Shown: positions 1 to 5,015, counted from the stretch's first letter. The stretch is 7,164 bases of DNA from an uncultured Granulicatella sp. (GCA_937891475.1 CALATC010000131.1:1-7164); one strand, 5' to 3'. Program-made: numbers and translations. The notes: generated by a model from the letters alone, not told the origin.

Positions 1-74
1 GCTTTATCGAGCGCACGAACGAACTTAACTCCAAATTTAGTGTTGTAAGTTTTATCATTGATTTTTAATTGCAT
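1..74 (-). CDS. Tail assembly chaperone, N-terminal fragment (runs off window)
   Basis: Only the first 24 codons and part of the next are in the window, beginning MQLKINDKTYNTKFGVKFVR. The short 'xLxINxKxYxxKFGxxFVRxLD' opening is what I recognise from the phage tail assembly chaperone family (TAC, PF12363-like). These proteins bind the tape measure protein and help load tail tube subunits. The ATG at 74-72 is preceded by AAGGAG at 83-88 with 8-base spacing, so the start is well supported. The position directly after the major tail protein is where this chaperone normally sits in siphoviruses. Many such genes make a longer product by programmed frameshift near their 3' end, but that part is outside the window. 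The family call rests on a short fragment plus synteny. Confidence 0.7.
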   Translation of the reverse strand, partial: MQLKINDKTYNTKFGVKFVRALDK

Positions 75-105
75 TGTTATTTCTCCTTTTTCTAAAAAAT
101 ACAAT

Positions 106-131
106 AAAAAAGAGAGGCGTTAACCTCTCTT
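106..131 (-). terminator. Rho-independent terminator after major tail protein gene
   Basis: On the minus strand an 8-bp perfect stem AAGAGAGG / CCTCTCTT (arms 124-131 and 110-117) closes a 6-base loop and runs directly into TTTTTT (111-106). It starts 5 bases after the major tail protein stop codon and lies upstream of the chaperone RBS. This is a standard intrinsic terminator shape. It probably lets the abundant tail tube protein be made in excess over the downstream tail genes, with partial read-through. Confidence 0.85.
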
Positions 132-136
132 AATTT

Positions 137-673
137 CTAACCTAGACCAGGTCCTGCAGCTACTGGACTAGCTGGGCTAGCTGTTCCTTTTGTAGTGTCT
201 GCGAATTCATATTGAACCACTTCCGCTTGACTAGTGTTAAGTGTTGCATAACCTTTAACACCAGTTCCGTTAACAGCAAATTCAAGTTCTAACTCGATTA
301 AATCTTCTGCGTTTTTAGTTTTCTTGAATGATGTCAAGTAACCTTGATAATACACAGCCTCGAATTTGTTACCTTGTTTTTTAGCGTTTTTCTCGATTTC
401 CCAAACTTCAACAAGTTCACCTTTGTCCATAGCTGTTTCTAGCTTAGCGACAAGTTCATCGTCTTCCGCCATGATTGTTGTCGCAGTAATTGAAACCTCA
501 ATACCGCCGACAGATTGTAAAACACCGTCTTTAGTTTTTACCGAGTTTGTGTCACGGCTTTTCTCTGTTGAGTGTTCAGTTTGGAATGCTAGTTTAGCAC
601 CGTCTGCTTTGCTCGCTTCACTTAATAAGCGAAATAATAAAATACTATCAATACCTTTTTTTGCAACTGGCAT
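137..673 (-). CDS. Major tail protein (tail tube), TP901-1 family
   Basis: The 178-residue product is the subunit that polymerises into the tail tube of a long flexible tail. The N-terminal stretch 'KGIDSILLFRLLSEASK...GAKLAFQTEHS', the central 'DKGELVEVWEIEKN', the 'YYQGYLTSF' segment and 'NTSQAEVVQYEFADT' near residues 146-160 match the pattern I know for TP901-1-type major tail proteins, and length is normal. The ATG at 673 has AAAGAGG about 8 bases upstream. The gene follows the tail terminator gene closely and is followed at once by an intrinsic terminator, fitting a very highly expressed gene. The last 18 or so residues (from TKGTASP) are a low-complexity Ala/Pro/Gly/Ser tail after the folded domain, probably flexible and surface exposed. 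Confidence 0.9.
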   Translation of the reverse strand: MPVAKKGIDSILLFRLLSEASKADGAKLAFQTEHSTEKSRDTNSVKTKDGVLQSVGGIEVSITATTIMAEDDELVAKLETAMDKGELVEVWEIEKNAKKQGNKFEAVYYQGYLTSFKKTKNAEDLIELELEFAVNGTGVKGYATLNTSQAEVVQYEFADTTKGTASPASPVAAGPGLG

Positions 674-689
674 TTATTTAACCTCTTTT

Positions 690-1076
690 CTATAAAATTG
701 TAAATACTAAACGAACACGACCACGTTTTAGCGGTTCGACTGTCGTGTTGTCATCGAAAATCGATATTGTAGATTGCGAGATATTCAACGCTAGATGATA
801 ACCATCCGCCTCGCTAATCTTCATCGATTCTGCTAGGATACTCGAACACATATCCGATACTTGTTTTCGTTTTTTACGGGTACTCCACACCGATAAGACC
901 AGTTCGACTGTACCTTTTACGTCCGTTTTATTTGGTACGAGTATAGAGGTCGTGTCCTCCAACTCCACGAACGGATAAGGCACATTGTCGTCTGGCTTAT
1001 AGTCGTATGTCTTATACCCTAAAAACTGGCAACGTTTAAACACGCTGTCAAAAACTGCTTGCTCTCTTGATTTCAT
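690..1076 (-). CDS. Tail terminator / tail completion protein (DUF806/DUF3168-like)
   Basis: This is a 128-residue protein with 'FLGYKTYDYKPDDNVPYPFVELEDTTSIL' near the N-terminus and an alternating beta pattern ending in 'GRVRLVFTIL'. The YPFV motif followed by a conserved acidic stretch and a 'VELVLSVWS' strand is typical of the small SPP1 gp17-like proteins that cap the tail tube and join it to the head. Position fits exactly: after the HK97 gp10-like gene and before the major tail protein. Its ATG (1076-1074) overlaps the TGA of the upstream gene as ATGA, indicating translational coupling, and GAGAGG lies upstream. Family choice among related small neck proteins rests on recognised motifs plus synteny, not on a search. 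Confidence 0.75.
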   Translation of the reverse strand: MKSREQAVFDSVFKRCQFLGYKTYDYKPDDNVPYPFVELEDTTSILVPNKTDVKGTVELVLSVWSTRKKRKQVSDMCSSILAESMKISEADGYHLALNISQSTISIFDDNTTVEPLKRGRVRLVFTIL

Positions 1077-1465
1077 TTAACCAACCTCTCCAAATCGTCT
1101 TTAAATAGTTTTTTCTGTTCGTCAAAAGCTGGTTTGATAAACGGTTGTGCGCTCATTTTGCGAGTACCTAACTCAACATAAGCAGCGTAACTAGTGCCTG
1201 GTGCAACTTTATATTTAAATCTACCGGCCTTGCTACTATTGACAGAAATGGAACGCTTAGTCGCCCCTGTTGGCTTGACAAAATGTTTATTTTTGCCTCG
1301 ACCCTCATAGTGCCCTCTGAACTTGGAAGCGTTGTTTACTGCTTTTTTCTGCATTTCAGTACCGTGTTTCTCAACGATGCGCTCAACCTCTTCCATTTTA
1401 GCGACTCTTTGAAGTTTAGTTTGAAGCTTTTCAAGGCCTTTTAATTCAAATTGTAAGCTACCCAA
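1073..1465 (-). CDS. HK97 gp10-like head-tail joining protein
   Basis: The product is 130 residues and belongs by pattern to the HK97 gp10 family. It has an N-terminal 'ELKGLEKLQTKLQRVA' helix, a basic middle ('FRGHYEGRGKNKHFVKPTGATKRSISV') and the signature 'YAAYVELGTRKMSAQPFIKPAFDEQK' near residues 93-118. Members act in the neck or tail assembly of long-tailed phages. The start is a TTG at 1465-1463: AAAGGA (1474-1479) stands 8 bases upstream, and starting at the next ATG (residue 24) would delete the conserved N-terminal helix. It overlaps the upstream stopper gene by 8 bases and the downstream gene by 4, so translation is probably coupled. Confidence 0.88.
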   Translation of the reverse strand: MGSLQFELKGLEKLQTKLQRVAKMEEVERIVEKHGTEMQKKAVNNASKFRGHYEGRGKNKHFVKPTGATKRSISVNSSKAGRFKYKVAPGTSYAAYVELGTRKMSAQPFIKPAFDEQKKLFKDDLERLVK

Positions 1466-1763
1466 CAGAATTATCCTTTTCTAAATAGAATACTCTTCCA
1501 GACTGTTTGTCCGCTCTGCTTTTATAGCGTTCTTTTCGATAAATGAGATAAGTAAATGATACTTTAGGCGCATTTTGGAAATAAACCACTTTTGAACCTC
1601 GTTTATACTCTCCGAAAACTGCGACTTGTTTATCAGCGCCTAAGTCCATAACGTGGACTGGGACAATCAATCTTTCGCCTTCATTAGAAGTATATTCGCC
1701 CGTTTCTGGATTGTACTCTTCTTGTTGATTAGTGATAATTTCCACTCTTTCGTTATATCTCAT
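1458..1763 (-). CDS. Head closure (stopper) protein, SPP1 gp16-like
   Basis: The product is 101 residues, starts MRYNERVEIIT and contains 'VPVHVMDLGADKQVAVFGEYKRGSKVVYFQNAP' around residues 34-66. This is the small beta-barrel pattern of head-tail adaptor proteins such as SPP1 gp16, which bind under the connector ring and seal the DNA exit channel until ejection. Order (connector, stopper, gp10-like, tail terminator) is the standard one. The ATG overlaps the TGA of the connector gene as ATGA, and no strong Shine-Dalgarno is visible, so translation probably depends on coupling to the upstream gene. Length and position are normal for the family. Confidence 0.8.
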   Translation of the reverse strand: MRYNERVEIITNQQEEYNPETGEYTSNEGERLIVPVHVMDLGADKQVAVFGEYKRGSKVVYFQNAPKVSFTYLIYRKERYKSRADKQSGRVFYLEKDNSVG

Positions 1764-2077
1764 AGCATCTTAAACCCCGCATTGAATGTTTTCGAGCAAA
1801 CTCGCTTAATCACGCTGTCATATTCTTTGAAATCATCGGAATCAAACCTCATAGAGGTGCCTTCGAGGGATTGACTACTCATTCCCTCAGCACCAATTCT
1901 GTTAAACCGTTTAATAATGACCTCGGTAATAATATACTCAAGGCCTTCTGGGACATCATCCACGCCTGCGTAAGCTAAAAAATTAGCGGTTGTCAACGTC
2001 GCTATTGTTGTTAGTAACTTATCTTGGAGATTGTCTTCAATCCCTAGCAATATTTTTGCTTGAGTGATATTTTCCAT
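1760..2077 (-). CDS. Head-tail connector protein (SPP1 gp15 / HK97 gp6-like)
   Basis: This 105-residue protein starts MENITQAKILLGI and is largely alpha-helical by pattern. Features are 'DNLQDKLLTTIATLTTANFLAYAG' (helix), then 'DDVPEGLEYIITEVIIKRFNRIGAEG' and 'MSSQSLEGTSMRF'. This is characteristic of the ring-forming connector proteins that dock on the portal after DNA packaging. The start was set at the ATG at 2077-2075 because GGAGGG (2083-2088) lies 5 bases upstream. An in-frame TTG at 2101 would add 8 residues but has no comparable RBS. The RBS sits inside the 3' end of the preceding small gene, whose stop is 1 base before this start, so the two genes are tightly linked. Confidence 0.85.
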   Translation of the reverse strand: MENITQAKILLGIEDNLQDKLLTTIATLTTANFLAYAGVDDVPEGLEYIITEVIIKRFNRIGAEGMSSQSLEGTSMRFDSDDFKEYDSVIKRVCSKTFNAGFKML

Positions 2078-2078
2078 G

Positions 2079-2282
2079 CTATCCCTCCAATACTGCGACA
2101 AGTTCCTCTTTGCTTAATGTTGAATAACCTTCGATATTACGTTCTTTTGCGATATCTCTTAACTCTTTAACTGTTAAGTCGTTATAATTAACAACTTCCG
2201 TTTCATTAACAACTTCCGTTTCATTAACAACTTCCGTTTCAACAGGCTTTTGTGGGTAATGTCGTCGTAACAACATTCCCAT
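2079..2282 (-). CDS. Small post-capsid protein with ETEVVN repeats and Rho_N/SAP-like C-terminus
   Basis: This 67-residue protein has a basic N-terminus (LLRRHYPQK), three identical ETEVVN hexapeptides (residues 15-32), and a C-terminal region 'NDLTVKELRDIAKERNIEGYSTLSKEELVAVL' (about 34-65). That region has the 'LTVxELRxxAKxxxIxGYSxLxKxELxxxL' pattern of Rho termination factor N-terminal / SAP-like modules. Such modules can bind nucleic acid. They often occur in small phage proteins next to the capsid gene, but their role there is not settled. The start is sound: GGAGGT lies 6 bases upstream, at the end of the capsid gene, and the ATG shares its A with the capsid TAA stop. Possible roles include a minor head protein or an assembly factor; I cannot choose between them. 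Confidence 0.75.
   Translation of the reverse strand: MGMLLRRHYPQKPVETEVVNETEVVNETEVVNYNDLTVKELRDIAKERNIEGYSTLSKEELVAVLEG
2187..2240 (-). repeat. Three perfect 18-bp tandem repeats (coding)
   Basis: On the plus strand the unit attaacaacttccgtttc occurs three times in a row without a mismatch (2187-2204, 2205-2222, 2223-2240). It is in frame and encodes (ETEVVN)3 in the small post-capsid gene. Perfect identity at third codon positions indicates recent expansion by slippage or recombination. Confidence 0.97.
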
Positions 2283-4401
2283 TAAGCACCTCCGAATTTT
2301 ACAACTTTTGTTGGATCGTATAAGTAAACACCGTAATGCTCATCGCCAGTAATAACAGTTGTTTTCTTTAAAATGTCACGGTCTGTTTCGATAGCCACGT
2401 CACGTTTTAAGTTAATAACGAACGCACCATATTTAGCAACATCGTCTGTATCTGTTTCAACTGGAGAAACTTTAACAAGGAAACCTTTTCCTTTAGTAAC
2501 TTTCTTAGAGCGTACGATTTGAACACCGTGCGTTTCACCAAAAGTTCCAGAAACAACGGTATTTGCACCGATTTCTGAACCACGTAACCACTCTTTTACT
2601 GTGTTACTGCGTAATGCGATCGCATCTTCTGGATTGATAACTGCAACATAATGTGCATCTTCTTCATCTGAGAATACTGCTAAGGCTTTATCAAGTGCAT
2701 CTCCTGTTGTAGGTGCATCATCGACATATTGAGTAGCTTTTGCAGCCTCAGTAGCTAAGTCGTTGTCCACTTTGTTTGCGATAGCTAAAGCGATTTGGTG
2801 TGCTGCTTGCCCTAATGGGTCGCCTAAACCAGATAATAAAGCCTCGTCTGTTAACTCGATACCTTTACCAGCTTTTTTAATTGTCATTGTAGATTTGTCA
2901 GTCGTTAATTGGTCTGGAGTGATTGCTTCACCCTCAGCGATGTCTTTAGCATCTCCACTATCAGTGGATATTCGTTATAGGTCGTTAATCTATAACCGTT
3001 CTCTTATGAACTGCTGTACGTTTCCGTACAGATTAGACTATATCATCATCTCTAAAAATAGAGAGCTCCGCTTTTCCACCCACTTGGGTGTACTCTACTC
3101 CATTCAAAAAGAGCCTAGCGATACGCTAAGCTCTTTCTGTGTTTCGATAGTCGTTGAGGTTTTTAATAAAAGCATCAAGTTCTCTTTCTGCCTTGTCATT
3201 CCTAATCCACCAATAAGGTATTCTTAAAAGTGGTATTTTTTTGTTTTTACAGTAATTATTTTTTATTTCGTCATTCTCTTTGACATAGGAAAAATTATCG
3301 TGTCCCCAATGATTGCTACTGTTTTTAAAATGTTGTGTGCCGTCAAATTCGATTAGCGCTATTTTACCGTTTATAAAAATAGCAAAATCGAAAGGTAACG
3401 GGTAAATTCTTCTGCAATCATCAAAGCTATATTGTGGTTTGTATTCAATACCGGCTTTATCAAGATAAGATTTTACAAAACGTTCTCCTTTTGATTTTAT
3501 ACAATTCGGGCATCGTTCAGAGCGTAGTAAATCTTTTGGGAGGGTTTCCCAAGTATAACCACACTCTAAATGTGTGACTGAAATTTTATCAAGGCTAGTG
3601 GTATATCCGTCGTTTATGCGATACTTCCCTGGATATTTCTTTTCAATAAGCTCTTCAAATTCTTTTGAAGTCCTATGTCCGGAACATTTTGGGCATCCGC
3701 TACCTTTTAGGATATTTCCTATTCTCGCTTCGTAAATATGCCCACAAGATTTATTTTTAACCGTTATCTTGTTTCTAAAGCCTTTGTACTCACTCAAAAC
3801 TTCGTAACCGAGTTCTTTGATTTGCTTAACATTCTTGTTCTTTACGCGGTCTATTTTTGCTTTGCTAATAGTTTTGCCTTTACAAAGACCGCATCCTCCA
3901 CCCCCAAGAAGTTTAGCAGGGCTTATAAAACATTCGTGTCCACAATCAAACTTAACTTTGATTTTTTCGTGGTAGCTTTTATATTCTTCTATTGGAACTA
4001 CATTGATATTTTTGTCTTTTAATTCTTGTAAAAATTCTTTGTTTGTTTTCTTTCTTGTCATAGTACCATTATATCATAAAATCATAATTTTGACAATGTA
4101 TGTTAATTTAGGAATAGTAAAAAACCTGCTGATTGTCCAATCTTAAACATTTTTACACTTTGGTAGTTTAAGCTCTAAGGAGTTTCCAGCATTTAACGGA
4201 GTTTTTTTCTGTCAATCGCTTGACAGGGGTGCATAGTGTTTACACCCATTTTGGTACTGTAACTGTATTTCCTGGTTGTCCTACTAACTCACGCTCAACG
4301 TAAGCAAGTGGTGTGAATTTAATCATTTTTGGTAACTTAGCCGAAACCATGTCAGCTAAAACCTCTGGGTTCACTAATTGTGCAATTTTAGTTTGTGTCA
4401 T
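2282..4401 (-). CDS. Major capsid protein (HK97 fold, N4-gp56-like), split by a group I intron: join(2282..2961, 4242..4401)
   Basis: Exon 1 (4401-4242) encodes 53 codons plus one base, MTQTKIAQLVNPEVLADMVS through TVPKWV. Exon 2 (2961-2282) begins with AT, completing a Tyr codon, and continues SGDAKDIAEGEAITPDQL to the end at VVKFGGA. The spliced product is 279 residues, normal for this capsid family, and forms the icosahedral shell. Recognisable parts are the N-terminal 'NPEVLADMVSAKLPK', 'GQPGNTVTVPKW', 'GDAKDIAEGEAI' and 'IKKAGKGIELTDEALLSG'. The start is the ATG at 4401-4399, 8 bases after the scaffold stop, with AAAGGA upstream. Without splicing the reading frame stops at codon 54. Exon 2 alone contains an internal Met (2887) but lacks the N-terminal arm, so splicing is needed for a functional shell protein. 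Scaffold upstream and connector genes downstream agree with the call. Confidence 0.92.
2956..2962 (-). other. 3' splice site (terminal G, exon 2 AUAGUG)
   Basis: The intron ends in G (2962) and exon 2 starts AUAGUG (2961-2956), complementary to CACUAU in the P1 loop (P10). Joining here makes codon 54 U+AU = Tyr and restores the continuous PKWVYSGDAKD segment. Any other junction using a U/G pair nearby either breaks the frame, creates a stop, or loses P1 and P10. Confidence 0.92.
3108..3136 (-). terminator. 13-bp hairpin at the endonuclease stop; P7.1 position and possible terminator
   Basis: AAAGAGCTTAGCG (3136-3124) pairs along its full length, with one G-U, to CGCTAGGCTCTTT (3120-3108) around a 3-base loop, and two further U follow (five U in a row counting the stem). 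The endonuclease stop TAG (3128-3126) is inside the 5' arm. By position it is the P7.1-type insertion of the ribozyme, between P7 and P3'. It also has the shape of a weak intrinsic terminator that could end the short endonuclease message. The hairpin is certain; terminator activity is inferred, and it must be limited because capsid exon 2 lies downstream. Confidence 0.5.
3126..4061 (-). CDS. Intron-encoded homing endonuclease, triple zinc-finger plus Vsr-like EDxHD nuclease
   Basis: This 311-residue protein most likely cuts intronless alleles of the capsid gene so that repair copies the intron in. Three repeats of the form K-I-x-V...CGH...L-(L/I)...CxxC occupy about residues 33-60 (C40, H42, C57, C60), 98-126 (C106, H108, C123, C126) and 159-187 (C167, Y169 instead of His, C184, C187), probably zinc-binding and DNA-contacting. 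The C-terminal domain (about 190-287) reads SKGERF...LPFDFAIF...ALIEFDGTQHF...ENDEIKNNYC...IPLLRIPYW. Candidate catalytic residues are E193, D225, E238/D240, H244 and D264, the pattern of Vsr-like EDxHD homing nucleases such as I-Bth0305I. The ATG at 4061 is the only Met in the frame. No Shine-Dalgarno precedes it. The 3' codons overlap P6' and P7 of the ribozyme, and the stop lies in the P7.1-position hairpin. The base composition is more AT-rich than the flanking structural genes. Confidence 0.9.
   Translation of the reverse strand: MTRKKTNKEFLQELKDKNINVVPIEEYKSYHEKIKVKFDCGHECFISPAKLLGGGGCGLCKGKTISKAKIDRVKNKNVKQIKELGYEVLSEYKGFRNKITVKNKSCGHIYEARIGNILKGSGCPKCSGHRTSKEFEELIEKKYPGKYRINDGYTTSLDKISVTHLECGYTWETLPKDLLRSERCPNCIKSKGERFVKSYLDKAGIEYKPQYSFDDCRRIYPLPFDFAIFINGKIALIEFDGTQHFKNSSNHWGHDNFSYVKENDEIKNNYCKNKKIPLLRIPYWWIRNDKAERELDAFIKNLNDYRNTERA
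4068..4096 (-). promoter_or_regulatory. Internal sigma-A promoter of the homing endonuclease gene
   Basis: On the minus strand TTGTCA (4096-4091) and a perfect TATAAT (4073-4068) are separated by exactly 17 bases, and TGA directly before the -10 gives an extended -10 (TGN). Only one base of the -35 differs from TTGACA. The predicted start of transcription, about 7 bases past the -10, falls at or beside the A of the endonuclease ATG (4061). The resulting mRNA would have no leader or almost none. Confidence 0.72.
4227..4247 (-). other. 5' splice site with P1 helix and P10 guide
   Basis: The exon end GGGUGU pairs with GCACCC across a 9-base loop, and the last exon base (U, 4242) faces G as the conserved U-G wobble that defines group I cleavage. 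Inside the loop, CACUAU (4238-4233) is complementary to the first six bases of exon 2, giving P10. Exon U plus intron AA also form an in-frame UAA (4242-4240), which stops ribosomes on unspliced RNA. Confidence 0.93.
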
Positions 4402-4408
4402 TTATTTA

Positions 4409-4996
4409 TCATCCTTTCAATTTACGATATAATTCTGGGTTATTTTGTAGTAATTCATTTCTACTTTGATACCCCATTTTGTTGAATTGTTCCTTGGTAA
4501 TCTCGCCTGCGGTAGTGTCTTCCATTTTCTTAGGCGTTTTACCTTTTAATTTTTCGCCAACTTTCTTGTCAGCTAGTTCATTCACTAAAGCTACAAAGCT
4601 CTCTACAGCCTCCTGCGTTCTTTCTGCGGTGTCTTTAACGATAAGCCCTAGGATTTTATCGTCTGCAATAATACCGCCCTCAGAAAGCATTTTTGAGGCT
4701 TCTCGCTCAAGTCCGCTTCGATTGATTTTTGCCTCAAGCTCTGCAATGTATGCTCGTTGTTTTTCTTGTTCATACTCTGCTTTTTGAGTTTCGTTCATCG
4801 CACGTAACTTTTCAGCCTCGTCAAGTTTTTCCTGCATTCGTTTGTCGAATGATTTTTCTTGCTTAGCCAAGCGTTTTTTGATTAGTTCATCAACTTCGCT
4901 TTGCGTGAATGTTTTTTGTGCACCTTCAACCTCTGCTGGATTGTCGACATTATCCAATTCAGTTTCCAATACATCGTTTTTTTCTTCTTCTGCCAT
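4409..4996 (-). CDS. Capsid scaffolding protein (DUF4355-like)
   Basis: The product is 195 residues and mostly charged: an acidic N-terminus (MAEEEKNDVLETELDNVDNP), then 'KTFTQSEVDELIKKRLAKQEK' and a long coiled-coil-like helix rich in Glu, Lys and Ala to about residue 95. A second helical part follows, and the conserved-looking C-terminus is 'ITKEQFNKMGYQSRNELLQNNPELYRKL'. This is the usual layout of Gram-positive phage scaffolding proteins of the DUF4355 type. They guide capsid subunits into a procapsid and then leave or are degraded; the basic C-terminal helix is the likely capsid-binding part. The ATG at 4996 has a perfect GGAGGT (5004-5009) 7 bases upstream. The gene ends 7 bases before the major capsid start, as expected for a scaffold-capsid pair. 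Confidence 0.9.
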   Translation of the reverse strand: MAEEEKNDVLETELDNVDNPAEVEGAQKTFTQSEVDELIKKRLAKQEKSFDKRMQEKLDEAEKLRAMNETQKAEYEQEKQRAYIAELEAKINRSGLEREASKMLSEGGIIADDKILGLIVKDTAERTQEAVESFVALVNELADKKVGEKLKGKTPKKMEDTTAGEITKEQFNKMGYQSRNELLQNNPELYRKLKG

Positions 4997-5015
4997 TTAG
5001 GCTACCTCCTTTTTA

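Larger units (their letters stand above)
2962..4241 (-). ncRNA. Group I intron (IA2-like, T4 td-like) in the major capsid gene
   Basis: A self-splicing intron of 1,280 bases. Pairings found by eye, minus strand: P1 exon GGGUGU (4247-4242) with GCACCC (4232-4227); P2 CUGUCAA/UUGACAG (4226-4209); P3 CUCCGUU (4201-4195) with AGCGGAG (3072-3066); P4 UGCUG (4191-4187) with CAGCA (4131-4127), inside classic P and Q elements; P5 extension CUUAAAC/GUUUAAG; P6 GGUUUUU (4126-4120) with AAAAACC (3164-3158); P7 GACUAU with AUAGUC (R element UCAACGACUA at 3157-3148, S element at 3044-3036); hairpins between P7 and P3' (3136-3108 and 3090-3077) in P7.1/P7.2 position; P8 UCUCUA/UAGAGA (3064-3049); P9.1 CUGUACG-GAAA-CGUACAG (3031-3014); P9.2 GUUAUAG/CUAUAAC (2996-2974); and a terminal G at 2962. 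P7.1/P7.2-type insertions and the td-like 3' half point to subgroup IA2. It excises itself from the capsid precursor RNA using guanosine. Confidence 0.95.

Noticed and set aside
2075..2101. Upstream TTG start (2101) for the head-tail connector
   Set aside because: The ATG at 2077 has GGAGGG at ideal spacing; the TTG has no comparable RBS and would overlap the previous gene further.
2282..2887. Stand-alone 201-residue capsid protein starting at the internal Met (2887)
   Set aside because: The same frame continues upstream through conserved capsid residues (SGDAKDIAEGEAITPDQL) to 2961, and group I splice signals join it to exon 1. The internal Met has no good Shine-Dalgarno.
3090..3105. GAGUA at 3095-3091 as the P7 5' strand, with adjacent P6' pairing
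   Set aside because: It gives a G-G mismatch in P7. A perfect R element (UCAACGACUA) with a perfect P6' strand exists upstream at 3164-3148, inside the endonuclease gene.
2961..4401. Capsid gene as a pseudogene broken by a stop or by an inserted selfish gene
   Set aside because: P1, P10, P3, P4, P6, P7, P8 and P9 are all intact and splicing restores the frame exactly, so an active intron explains the break better.
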